Shown: positions 24,694 to 31,885 of the stretch, in pieces
How the letters are laid out: every line of letters begins with the position of its first letter
How positions within the stretch are numbered: the first letter of the stretch is position 1
Source of the DNA: Acidobacteriota bacterium
GTDB taxonomy: Bacteria; Acidobacteriota; Terriglobia; Terriglobales; Acidobacteriaceae
Direction of reading: 5' to 3'
Assembly (NCBI GenBank): GCA_021802085.1
Contig: JAKAAZ010000004.1
Location: 1 to 31,885 of the forward strand
Length of the DNA stretch: 31,885 bases
Made by a program: the position numbers and the translations under genes
The notes under the pieces: model-generated
What the model was told of the DNA's origin: nothing
The model's input: only the letters and a program-made list of their open reading frames with translations
The model's database searches: none

Positions 24694-25491
24694 ATGCCGA
24701 AAACATTTCAGGTCCACTATCAAGTGGAAGAAAACAGCGAAGCGATGAGTTTGACAGCCGTCGACTGGATCGCTTCGTCCGTGGAGTTTGCGGTACGAGC
24801 GCGCGGAACTGCAAGGATCGCGATCTCTGGAGGCAATACTCCCAAGCGAACCTTTGAATTGCTGGCGGATCCGGACCACGCTTTTCGTAAACGCATCGAT
24901 TGGTCGCGGCTTCTGGTTTTCTGGGTCGACGAGCGATGCGTCCCGCCCGATAGCGCGGACTCCAACTATCATCTGGCCAAGGAAACATTCCTGTCCAAGG
25001 TGCCGCTGCCGGCAGAGAATGTTGTTCGCATTGAAGGCGAACTCGATCCCGAGGAGGCTGCCGCTCGCTACGAGTCTGCGTTACGCGATCGTTTTCGCCT
25101 GGAAGGGGCGGAGTTGCCACGCTTTGATTTGATCCTGCTGGGCCTGGGCGACAATGGCCATACGGCGTCGTTGTTTCCGCATTCGAGTGCTCTGCACGAA
25201 GTGATGCGGCTCGCGGTGGCCACCCAGGTGGAGGCGAAAAATCCGTGGCGCGTGACGCTTACCTGGCCTGTCATCAACCATGCTGATAAAATTTTCTTCT
25301 TGATACAGGACACTTCAAAAGCCGACGTATTGAAGGAAGTTTTGCTGGGACCGTATCGGCCAGAGTTGTTACCCGCGCAACTGATTCGCCCAGAAAGCGG
25401 AGAAATGACCCTATTGCTGGACCGCGCCGCTGCCGCGAAGCTGCCGCCGCCGGGACCGGATGGGATGGGTCTGTTGGGAGTGAGCCGATGA
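24694..25491 (+). CDS. pgl: 6-phosphogluconolactonase (DevB/SOL type)
   Basis: This enzyme of about 265 residues hydrolyses 6-phosphoglucono-1,5-lactone. It has the NagB-like fold with AISGGNTPKRTFELLA near residues 45-60, FWVDERCVPPDSADSNYHLAKE, LPRFDLILLGLGDNGHTASLFPHS (the family signature with the catalytic Asp/His region) and VTLTWPVINHADKIFFLI. Possible starts are the ATG at 24694 (used here), an ATG at 24682 and a GTG directly after the zwf stop; none has a strong ribosome site. The gene ends in ATGA overlapping the glucokinase start, so pgl and glk are translationally coupled. Confidence 0.94.
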   Translation: MPKTFQVHYQVEENSEAMSLTAVDWIASSVEFAVRARGTARIAISGGNTPKRTFELLADPDHAFRKRIDWSRLLVFWVDERCVPPDSADSNYHLAKETFLSKVPLPAENVVRIEGELDPEEAAARYESALRDRFRLEGAELPRFDLILLGLGDNGHTASLFPHSSALHEVMRLAVATQVEAKNPWRVTLTWPVINHADKIFFLIQDTSKADVLKEVLLGPYRPELLPAQLIRPESGEMTLLLDRAAAAKLPPPGPDGMGLLGVSR

Positions 25492-26537
25492 TTCTGGCCG
25501 GGGATGTAGGCGGCACCAAAGTTCATCTCGCGCTCTATCGATTTCAGCAAGGCGCGCTGGAGCATGTCCGCGACGAGAAGTTCGCCGCGCCACAGTACGC
25601 GAACCTCCAATCCATCGTGCGAGAATTTCTAGGCTCGAACGATCAGCAGACTTCGGATGAAATCGTCGCTGCCTGCTTCGGCGTGCCCGGACCAGTCCGC
25701 AAAAACGCAATTCGTCTCACCAATCTTCCCTGGACGCTCGATGCCCATGAGCTTGCACGTGACCTGAACATTGAGCATCTTTTCCTCATCAATGATTTGG
25801 AAGCGAATGGCTATGGGATCAACGAACTTCCTCTCGATCAAATCTTTACACTCAGTGAGGGTGATAGCAGTCAGGTAGGCAATCGCGGATTGATTGCGGC
25901 TGGCACTGGACTTGGCGAAGGGCTTCTCATTTGGAATGGGAAAACCCATGTTCCGATGGCGTCGGAAGGCGGCCATGCCGATTTTGGTCCGCGCAACGAT
26001 CTTGAGATAGAACTGCTGCGCTATCTGCGGACAGATGCCGCTCTGCGCGATCACGTGAGCTGGGAACGGGTGTGCTCTGGAATCGGCCTGAAAAATATTT
26101 ATTCATTTCTGCGCGATGCAAAAAAGATTAACGAGTCTCCGGCACTGCGGCAGCGCATGCAGCAGGAAGATCCCAACGCAGTGATCGGGGAACTGGGGGA
26201 ATCGGGCGCGGATGAGTTATGCGCCAAGACGCTGGATGTTTTCGCCGCTGTCTACGGTGCGGAAGCAGGGAACCTGGCACTGAAGATCCTGGCGCACGGC
26301 GGAATGTATGTGGGCGGAGGAATCGCGCCAAAAATCCTGAAGAAAATGCAGGATGGGACCTTCATGCGGGCATTCTGCGATAAGGGACGCATGCACGATC
26401 TGGTATCCACCATGCCGGTGCGCATCATTCTCGAGAGTCGCGCCGCATTGATGGGCGCCGCTGCGTATGCGGAGGTACAAGCGGCGGAAATCACCGGCCG
26501 TTCCCTTCGCGCAGCCTCGATACGTTCGGCGATGTAA
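25488..26537 (+). CDS. glk: Glucokinase (Glk family)
   Basis: This 349-residue ASKHA kinase phosphorylates glucose with ATP. The N-terminal phosphate loop is MILAGDVGGTKVHLALY. FLINDLEANGYGI near residue 100 carries the catalytic aspartate, and AAGTGLGEGLL and ASEGGHADFGPRN form the glucose site. GGMYVGGGIAPKIL near residue 270 is the adenosine region. It fits the bacterial Glk (PF02685-type) family rather than the ROK family, which would carry a zinc-binding CxCGxxGC motif, absent here. It is the last gene of the cluster and would supply glucose 6-phosphate to zwf from glucose released by the GH15 enzyme. Confidence 0.95.
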   Translation: MILAGDVGGTKVHLALYRFQQGALEHVRDEKFAAPQYANLQSIVREFLGSNDQQTSDEIVAACFGVPGPVRKNAIRLTNLPWTLDAHELARDLNIEHLFLINDLEANGYGINELPLDQIFTLSEGDSSQVGNRGLIAAGTGLGEGLLIWNGKTHVPMASEGGHADFGPRNDLEIELLRYLRTDAALRDHVSWERVCSGIGLKNIYSFLRDAKKINESPALRQRMQQEDPNAVIGELGESGADELCAKTLDVFAAVYGAEAGNLALKILAHGGMYVGGGIAPKILKKMQDGTFMRAFCDKGRMHDLVSTMPVRIILESRAALMGAAAYAEVQAAEITGRSLRAASIRSAM

Positions 26538-26611
26538 GCCGGACCGTGTCGAGTGGACGACTCCTAGCCACTCGCCACCGGTGCAACACAGAAGGAGAGA
26601 GAATCATTGCG

Positions 26612-26974
26612 ATGACCCACCTTCCTCGATGGACTGCTCCGCTAGTCTTGCTGCTTGGCGGTTCTCCGGCGGCATTCGCTCACGCCATCCTGATTCGTTC
26701 GACACCCGCGGATCACGCGAGCGTGCACAGTCATCAAGTCAACATGACACTGGAATACAACTCCCGCATTGAGGCCAGTCGCTGCACCCTGACGCTGACC
26801 AACCTCGCCGGCAAGACTTTTCCGTTGCAGATGGAGCGCAGTGCAACGCCGTCGGAGTTGAAGGCGGTGGCCGGCAATCTGGCGAACGGAAACTATCAGA
26901 TCCATTGGCAGGTTCTTGCCAGCGATGGGCATATTACAAGAGGTGACGTCGCTTTCACGGTCGCTGCCGAGTAG
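26612..26974 (+). CDS. CopC-domain periplasmic copper-binding protein
   Basis: A 120-residue precursor with a signal peptide (hydrophobic LVLLLGG, cleavage after AFA at residue 23) leaves His24 as the mature N-terminus. That is the 'histidine brace' position that binds Cu(II) in CopC. The mature protein is a single beta-barrel domain beginning HAILIRSTPADHASV and ending with SDGHITRGDVAFTV. Asp105 and His107 in that DGH are the other expected Cu(II) ligands. I see no Met-rich Cu(I) site. The ATG at 26612 lies rather far (about 13 bases) from AAGGAGAG, so translation may start a little upstream at a rare codon such as the ATT at 26606. It is paired with the copD-like gene downstream. Confidence 0.9.
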   Translation: MTHLPRWTAPLVLLLGGSPAAFAHAILIRSTPADHASVHSHQVNMTLEYNSRIEASRCTLTLTNLAGKTFPLQMERSATPSELKAVAGNLANGNYQIHWQVLASDGHITRGDVAFTVAAE

Positions 26975-27132
26975 CATTCTATCCACCGCACGGCTGGTGG
27001 AAGCAATTCCACAGCGAGTTCGTCTATTACGACCATAGGCCCGCGCAACATTCCTGCCAGAAAAGCTGCACGCAGAATTGTTTGCCGGTTACAGTAACAG
27101 TGGAAGTGCTATAACACTCGAGGAAGCATCCA

Positions 27133-28776
27133 TTGCTTTGGTTTCTGCGCGATTATCCGCTCGCGGCTGTCTTGCTGCGCGCCGCTACATTGGCATTCAA
27201 CTCGGTCCTGATCGGCGGCATTGTGTTTTGCGCGGCTTTAGTTCCGCGCTCTCTGTTGTCTTCGGTTGCGATCGGAGGGTTTTTCCCGCACGCGCTTCGA
27301 CTGCTCCGAATCGCGGCACTTGGCCTAAGCGCTGCGCAAATCCTTTTCGTTGCTCTCGATAGCGCCATGCTGATGAGCACCGGGGGATTGCATCTGGCCG
27401 ATCTGGTTACTGCCAACTACTTCCTTGCCGGTGTACTTGTTGTCTTCACTACGGTCGCTTTCCTGATTTTGAGTCGTTCCGGTCTGCCGGAGAGGCCTAG
27501 ATGGCTACTGTTTGTGATCCCACTCCTGTCGGCCACAATTTGGACGAGTCACGCAGCATCGCGCCTGGAGGATCAGGCGAGTTTGATGCTCCTGACGGGG
27601 CTGCATCAACTTGCAGCCGCGGTGTGGATTGGCGGCATGCCCTATCTCTGGCTGCTGGCTTCGCAGGGGAACGTCGATGTGACTGGCGGCGAAGCAATCT
27701 CGGACGAAGCGGTTGTGCGGACCGTGCGGAGTTATTCCACCGCCGCGGTGGTCAGTGCGGTGGTTCTGTTGGGGGCCGGTCTCGCAATGGCTACGGCCTA
27801 CACCGAGTCGTGGAGCGCTGTCTATGGAACAGCGTATGGGGTGGTGCTGACTGCGAAGTCGATCATGCTGGTGGGGTTGTTGCTGCTGGGCGCCAGCAAT
27901 TTCCTGCTCATTCGGCAAGGGCGGCTGCATTTGCCACCGACACTATTACAAATAGGACGATTCTCGGAGGCGGAGATAGGAATCGGTTTTACGATTATTC
28001 TGGCTGCCGCCTCGCTGACCGCTCAACCGCCTGCGGTCGATCTGGTGCAGAATCGCCTGACGCCGCCGGAGATTGCCGCGCGTATGACTCCGCATTGGCC
28101 ACGGTTTCACACGCCTCCAGTACGAGCCCTACCGGCCGTGGATTCCATGGGGCAAGCGATTCGACTGTACGCGTTGTCGCCCGACGACGCGCGGAGCGCC
28201 AACAATCGGATCGAACAGGCTTGGTCGGAATACAACCATCATTGGGCTGGGATTGTTGTTTCGATTGCTGGGTTGCTGGCGATTCTTGGGCGATGGGATC
28301 GCGCCAGGTGGGCCAGGCATTGGCCCTTGGCGTTTCTTGCGCTGGCGATTTTCTTGTTTCTGCGCGCCGATCCTGAGGCCTGGCCGCTGGGACCTCGCGG
28401 CTTTTGGGCCAGCTTCTACAATCCTGAGGATCTAGAGCACCGCCTCTACATTCTGCTCATCGTCAGTTTCGTTGCGTTTGAATGGAGCGTGCAGACGCAT
28501 CGCCTGCAATCGCGCAAAGCGTCGCTGGTCTTTCCCGCAGTCTGCGCGCTTGGTGGCGCACTCTTGTTGACGCATAATCACTCCCTGGGAAATGTGAAAG
28601 AAGAGTTGCTAACCGAAATGAGCCATACCGCCATCGCGCTGTGTGCGGTGTTCGCTGGATGGTCGCGCTGGCTGGAATTGCGAGCCTCCGGGAGAGGAAA
28701 ACGGATCGCTGCCTGGATCTGGCCCGCATGTCTGATGTTGATTGGAATGATTTTGCTGAATTATAGAGAAAGCTGA
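27133..28776 (+). CDS. CopD-domain copper resistance/uptake membrane protein with extra C-terminal membrane region
   Basis: This 547-residue polytopic inner-membrane protein would take up or handle copper in partnership with CopC. The N-terminal two thirds contain eight or so helices with the CopD hallmarks TSHAASR and LTGLHQLAAAVWIGGMPYLW near residues 140-175, then LGAGLAMATAYTESW and LTAKSIMLVGLLLLGASNF. A soluble segment (about 300-365) rich in Pro and Arg separates these from a further four-helix C-terminal part with LLTHNHSLGNVKEELLTEMSHT, whose histidines could bind metal. The gene starts at a TTG eight bases after AGGA; no ATG is available nearby. The 158 bases before it hold a GTTACAGTAAC palindrome. 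Confidence 0.87.
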   Translation: MLWFLRDYPLAAVLLRAATLAFNSVLIGGIVFCAALVPRSLLSSVAIGGFFPHALRLLRIAALGLSAAQILFVALDSAMLMSTGGLHLADLVTANYFLAGVLVVFTTVAFLILSRSGLPERPRWLLFVIPLLSATIWTSHAASRLEDQASLMLLTGLHQLAAAVWIGGMPYLWLLASQGNVDVTGGEAISDEAVVRTVRSYSTAAVVSAVVLLGAGLAMATAYTESWSAVYGTAYGVVLTAKSIMLVGLLLLGASNFLLIRQGRLHLPPTLLQIGRFSEAEIGIGFTIILAAASLTAQPPAVDLVQNRLTPPEIAARMTPHWPRFHTPPVRALPAVDSMGQAIRLYALSPDDARSANNRIEQAWSEYNHHWAGIVVSIAGLLAILGRWDRARWARHWPLAFLALAIFLFLRADPEAWPLGPRGFWASFYNPEDLEHRLYILLIVSFVAFEWSVQTHRLQSRKASLVFPAVCALGGALLLTHNHSLGNVKEELLTEMSHTAIALCAVFAGWSRWLELRASGRGKRIAAWIWPACLMLIGMILLNYRES

Positions 28777-28901
28777 TTCCAGTTGTATGGTTTTAGAAGA
28801 AGATTGAAGAACATATCTTCCGGTGAAAATCATGGTTTCAGTCAGCGGAATCTATTTCGCGGGCGACCTTGTCATCATCCAAATTTCATGAGGTGGTCAG
28901 A

Positions 28902-31529
28902 GTGCGTTTTTATTTCCGGTGTCTTTTCTCCAGCATGTTTCCAGTATGCGCGGCACTTCTCTGGTTGATATGCTCGCCCGCACTACGGGCGGAGCGGCTG
29001 CCCACCGACGTGACGCCGCAGCATTATTCTCTGGTGCTGGAGCCGAATCTAAAGTCCGCCACCTTTACCGGGAAAGAAGAGATCGATGTCACACTGGCGC
29101 AGCCATCGACAAGTATTACGCTGAACGCTGTGCAGATCACTTTTCAAACGGTAACGATCACCGCCGATGGAAAAACACAGACAGCCAACGTCACAGAGAA
29201 TAAGCCGGATGAGCAGGCCACCTTCCACGTGGCCAATACGCTGCCGGCGGGCGCGGCGACGATCCACATTCAGTACACCGGAATTTTGAACGATCAGCTG
29301 CGCGGGTTTTATCTTTCCAAAACATCTCGCCGCGCCTATGCGGTCACACAGTTTGAGCCCACCGATGCTCGTCGCGCCTTCCCATCCTTTGATGAGCCCG
29401 CCATGAAAGCGACGTTTTCCACGACGCTGATCGTCGACAAGGACGACACCGCTATTTCAAACACGAACATCGTTTCCGACGAAGCGGGACCGACCGCCGA
29501 CAAGCACACAATCCATTTCGCCACCACGCCGAAGATGTCCACTTACCTGGTGGCGTTTCTGGTGGGCGACTTCCAATGCGTCTCCGGAGAGAGTGACGGC
29601 GTGCCAATTCGCGCCTGCGCCACGCCGGATAAAGTGCAAATGGGAACCTACGCGCTGCACGCAGCGAAGTTTTTTCTGCACTACTACGACAATTATTTCG
29701 GAATCAAATATCCCATGCCCAAGCTGGACATGATCGCGATTCCGGACTTTGAGGCGGGAGCGATGGAGAATTTTGGCGCCATCACCTACCGCGAAACCGT
29801 TTTTCTGATCGACGAAAAGACCGCTTCCATCAACGCCAGGAAACTGGTGGCCGTTGACGTGGCGCACGAGATGGCGCACCAGTGGTTCGGCGATATGGTC
29901 ACCATGAGCTGGTGGAACAATTTGTGGCTGAATGAGGGCTTTGCCACCTGGATGGAGTCGAAAGCAGTGGCAGCTTGGCACCCCGACTGGAATATTTCGC
30001 AGGACGAAGCGCTCTCCCTCGACAATGTCCTGAACTATGACGCCGGCAAAGTGACGCGGGCGATTCGCGCCAAGGCCGACACGCCGGCGGAGATCAACGA
30101 GATGTTCGACGGCATCACGTATCAAAAAGGCGCTGCTGTGCTGGCCATGACGGAGAATTACGAAGGCAAAGAAGTCTTCCGCCGAGGCGTCCACGCCTAC
30201 CTGGAGGCGCACATGTATGGCAATGCGACCGCCCAGGACTTCTGGAATGCGCAGACGGCAACCAGCGGCAAGCCGATCGACAAAGTCATGGATAGCTTTA
30301 TTGCTGAGCCCGGCGTGCCGCTGCTTACATTCAGTTCGCCGCAGAACGGCTCGATTATGGTCTTTCAGCAGCGCTTCTATCTGAACCCGGAGATGCATGC
30401 GGCTCAGGCGCAGACCTGGACCGTGCCTGTCTGCTTCAAGTCGAGCGGAGATCCCCAGTGCGAGCTGTTTTCCTCCTCGCAGCACGGTCTGCCTGTTCCC
30501 TCCGCCGAAGTTTTTTATGCCAACGCGAATAGCCGAGGATATTACCGCGCAGAATATGCCGCTGCCGATACCAGCAAGATTCTTAGCGTTGCGGAAACCG
30601 ACTTGACTCCTCCAGAGCGCATCGGCTTTGCGGGCAATGAATGGGCGTTGATGCGGTCCGGAAGAAGCAGCATCGTGAACTATATGATCCTGCTTTCCCA
30701 ACTGCGAAACGATCCTAATGCGGACGTGATTGAAGGATTATCCGATGCCCTTGCCGCCATCGATGAGCGAATAGCGACGCCGGTGGATCGCAAACTACTG
30801 GCGGCGTGGGTGCGGGAACAGTTCCGCCCAGCGTACGAACAGTTGCAAAATGTGAGCGTTTCCGATTCAGTCGCGAAGCGGCAGTTGCGTGCAACGCTGT
30901 TTGCTGTACTGGGGGAAATCGGTCGCGATCCGCAGATCATCGCGGAGGCGAAGCAGTTGACGGAGAAATATATTGCAAACCAGGCAGATGTGGAACCGGA
31001 GCTGGCGCATCCGGCCCTGGTCGTTGCATCCAAGAACGGCGACAGCCATTTGTTCGAGCAGTTGCAAGCACTCAGCAAGACGTCCAACAACCCCGATGTG
31101 CAGACATCGGCGTTATTTTCGCTCGCCAACTTCCGCGATCCCGCTCTGCTTCGCAGAGCACTCGATTACGCGACCTCGGGACAGGTGCGCAAGCAGGATT
31201 CCGCTCTCCTGTTTGTGACAGCGCTGCGCCAACGCGACACGCGGCCCATCGCGTGGAAGTATATCCAACAGAATTGGGAAAAAGTGCATGCCCAATTGAC
31301 GACGATGATGGGCGGCTATCTGGTCGGGGCTACCGGCTCATTTTGCAGCGTGGAGAAGAGCCAGCAAGTGCAGACTTTCTTTACGGCGCATCCGGTGATG
31401 GCGACGCAGCGGTCTTTGCAACGCGCCACGGATTCCATCCACGACTGCACGGTTCTGCGCGTCGCTCAACAACCGAAGCTGACGGAATGGTTGGCGCAAC
31501 AAAATCTGCCTGCTGGCAGCACGGAGTAA
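28902..31529 (+). CDS. Secreted M1-family metallo-aminopeptidase (aminopeptidase N-like)
   Basis: This zinc aminopeptidase of about 875 residues removes N-terminal residues from peptides. The N-terminus RFYFRCLFSSMFPVCAALLW leading to SPALRA is a signal peptide, so it acts in the periplasm or outside. Domain I is a beta-saddle. The catalytic domain has GAMENFGAITYRE near residue 285, the zinc motif HEMAH at 322-326 and its third ligand Glu345 in NEGFATWME. Residues after about 560 form the helical C-terminal bowl seen in ERAP1/tricorn-interacting factor members. The frame is open from a TTG at 28869; I prefer the GTG at 28902 because GAGG lies eight bases upstream and the signal peptide then starts normally. 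An ATG at 28935 is a third option. Confidence 0.93.
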   Translation: MRFYFRCLFSSMFPVCAALLWLICSPALRAERLPTDVTPQHYSLVLEPNLKSATFTGKEEIDVTLAQPSTSITLNAVQITFQTVTITADGKTQTANVTENKPDEQATFHVANTLPAGAATIHIQYTGILNDQLRGFYLSKTSRRAYAVTQFEPTDARRAFPSFDEPAMKATFSTTLIVDKDDTAISNTNIVSDEAGPTADKHTIHFATTPKMSTYLVAFLVGDFQCVSGESDGVPIRACATPDKVQMGTYALHAAKFFLHYYDNYFGIKYPMPKLDMIAIPDFEAGAMENFGAITYRETVFLIDEKTASINARKLVAVDVAHEMAHQWFGDMVTMSWWNNLWLNEGFATWMESKAVAAWHPDWNISQDEALSLDNVLNYDAGKVTRAIRAKADTPAEINEMFDGITYQKGAAVLAMTENYEGKEVFRRGVHAYLEAHMYGNATAQDFWNAQTATSGKPIDKVMDSFIAEPGVPLLTFSSPQNGSIMVFQQRFYLNPEMHAAQAQTWTVPVCFKSSGDPQCELFSSSQHGLPVPSAEVFYANANSRGYYRAEYAAADTSKILSVAETDLTPPERIGFAGNEWALMRSGRSSIVNYMILLSQLRNDPNADVIEGLSDALAAIDERIATPVDRKLLAAWVREQFRPAYEQLQNVSVSDSVAKRQLRATLFAVLGEIGRDPQIIAEAKQLTEKYIANQADVEPELAHPALVVASKNGDSHLFEQLQALSKTSNNPDVQTSALFSLANFRDPALLRRALDYATSGQVRKQDSALLFVTALRQRDTRPIAWKYIQQNWEKVHAQLTTMMGGYLVGATGSFCSVEKSQQVQTFFTAHPVMATQRSLQRATDSIHDCTVLRVAQQPKLTEWLAQQNLPAGSTE

Positions 31530-31800
31530 ATATTCACGAGCGGCTAGGATCCTGAGTCTGAAGTTCATTCAACAATTCGATTCGAACGTATGCAATCTGG
31601 CGGATCTTCCGGGGCTAAAAATGGGTAAGGGGTTGAAAGGATGGGTGAGAGCGGCAGTTTTGGTCGTAAAATGTAGTCATGTAAATAGAATATTACATCT
31701 TGACAGTTAGACCTGAATCCGGCGCATTCGGTTGGGCAAAGTGGGCTTGGAATAGCCGTTTGATCGTGGTTTGAGTAGGTTCGGCCATTTGCGCGTTAAC
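31530..31800. other. Intergenic region after the M1 peptidase
   Basis: No gene is supported. An AT-rich patch at 31665-31700 contains the inverted repeat ATGTAA (31679-31684)/TTACAT (31693-31698) followed by TTGACA, a promoter-like hexamer without a clear -10. No terminator with a U-run is evident for the peptidase gene. Confidence 0.5.
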
Positions 31801-31885
31801 CTAACATTTAGTGAGGTAAGCGCGCAATGCGTCGGTCTCCACGGAATCTACAAATCGCCTGTAATCATACGGGTCTGACTCACTT
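31801..31885 (-). CDS. Probable C-terminal end of an unknown minus-strand gene (partial)
   Basis: Read on minus, the last 85 bases are open to a TAG at 31803-31801 and give a plausible C-terminus (SESDPYDYRRFVDSVETDAL, then RAYLTKC). The composition is protein-like, but only 27 residues are visible, so no function can be assigned and chance is not excluded. An imperfect inverted repeat (31790-31802/31814-31826, 11 of 13 matching) overlaps the stop codon and may mark the transcript end. Confidence 0.35.
   Translation of the reverse strand, partial: SESDPYDYRRFVDSVETDALRAYLTKC

Noticed and set aside
23953..24972. 339-codon minus-strand open frame spanning zwf and pgl
   Set aside because: It is antisense to two well-identified genes and crosses their boundary, as a chance frame would.
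27082..27133. Promoter for the copD-like gene (TTGCCG with TATAAC)
   Set aside because: The spacing is 22 bases, too long, and TATAAC lies too close to the TTG start to leave a normal leader.
29457..30701. 414-codon minus-strand open frame antisense to the M1 peptidase
   Set aside because: It lies wholly within the HEXXH peptidase gene and has no domain features.

Overview
The window looks like chromosomal DNA of a Gram-negative, moderately GC-rich bacterium, most likely an Acidobacteriota (Terriglobia-type). This is an inference. It rests on a PadR regulator next to a very large 'orphan' MacB/FtsX permease (the ADOP type, characteristic of that phylum), on the overall flavour of the housekeeping proteins, and on an interspersed repeat with a CATTCTGAGCGAAGCGAAG core. 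I see no phage, plasmid, transposase, CRISPR, rRNA or tRNA genes. Most of the window is ordinary core metabolism, and I do not see a convincing new multi-gene system.

Layout, left to right. Positions 1-2105 (minus) hold a two-gene molybdenum hydroxylase of the isoquinoline 1-oxidoreductase/xanthine dehydrogenase family: a 2Fe-2S subunit and a Tat-exported large subunit cut by the window edge. Positions 2239-5464 (minus) hold the ADOP-type permease and its PadR regulator. Positions 5615-9291 hold an SDR oxidoreductase (minus), a beta-carbonic anhydrase (plus), a YraN-family protein (minus) and a class-III aminotransferase (minus). A terminator and an unexplained structured GC-rich element lie between the last two. 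An EamA-type exporter (plus) follows after a 410-base gap. Positions 10702-14805 are a tRNA-themed block: cysS and tsaD on minus and the CCA-adding enzyme on plus, with tsaD and cca apparently starting inside the same ATGCAT palindrome. The next gap carries a MITE-like repeat and a set of alternative hairpins, followed by a Mn-type superoxide dismutase (minus).

From 16151 to 26537 everything is on the plus strand and forms a carbohydrate cluster: GH15 glucoamylase/glucodextranase, transketolase, ribose-5-phosphate isomerase B, a small unknown ORF, a HAD phosphatase, 6-phosphogluconate dehydrogenase (short, probably NAD-linked), glucose-6-phosphate dehydrogenase, 6-phosphogluconolactonase and glucokinase. 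Together they could release glucose from an alpha-glucan, phosphorylate it and run the oxidative pentose phosphate pathway. Transaldolase and ribulose-5-phosphate epimerase are not in the window. A CopC/CopD copper pair and a secreted M1 aminopeptidase follow on the same strand. The last 85 bases probably contain the C-terminus of a minus-strand gene.

The items most worth a second look are non-coding: the element at 7786-7870, the shared tsaD/cca start, the 15-bp-phased half-sites in front of padR, the alternative hairpins at 15109-15162, and the inverted repeat between sod and the GH15 gene.
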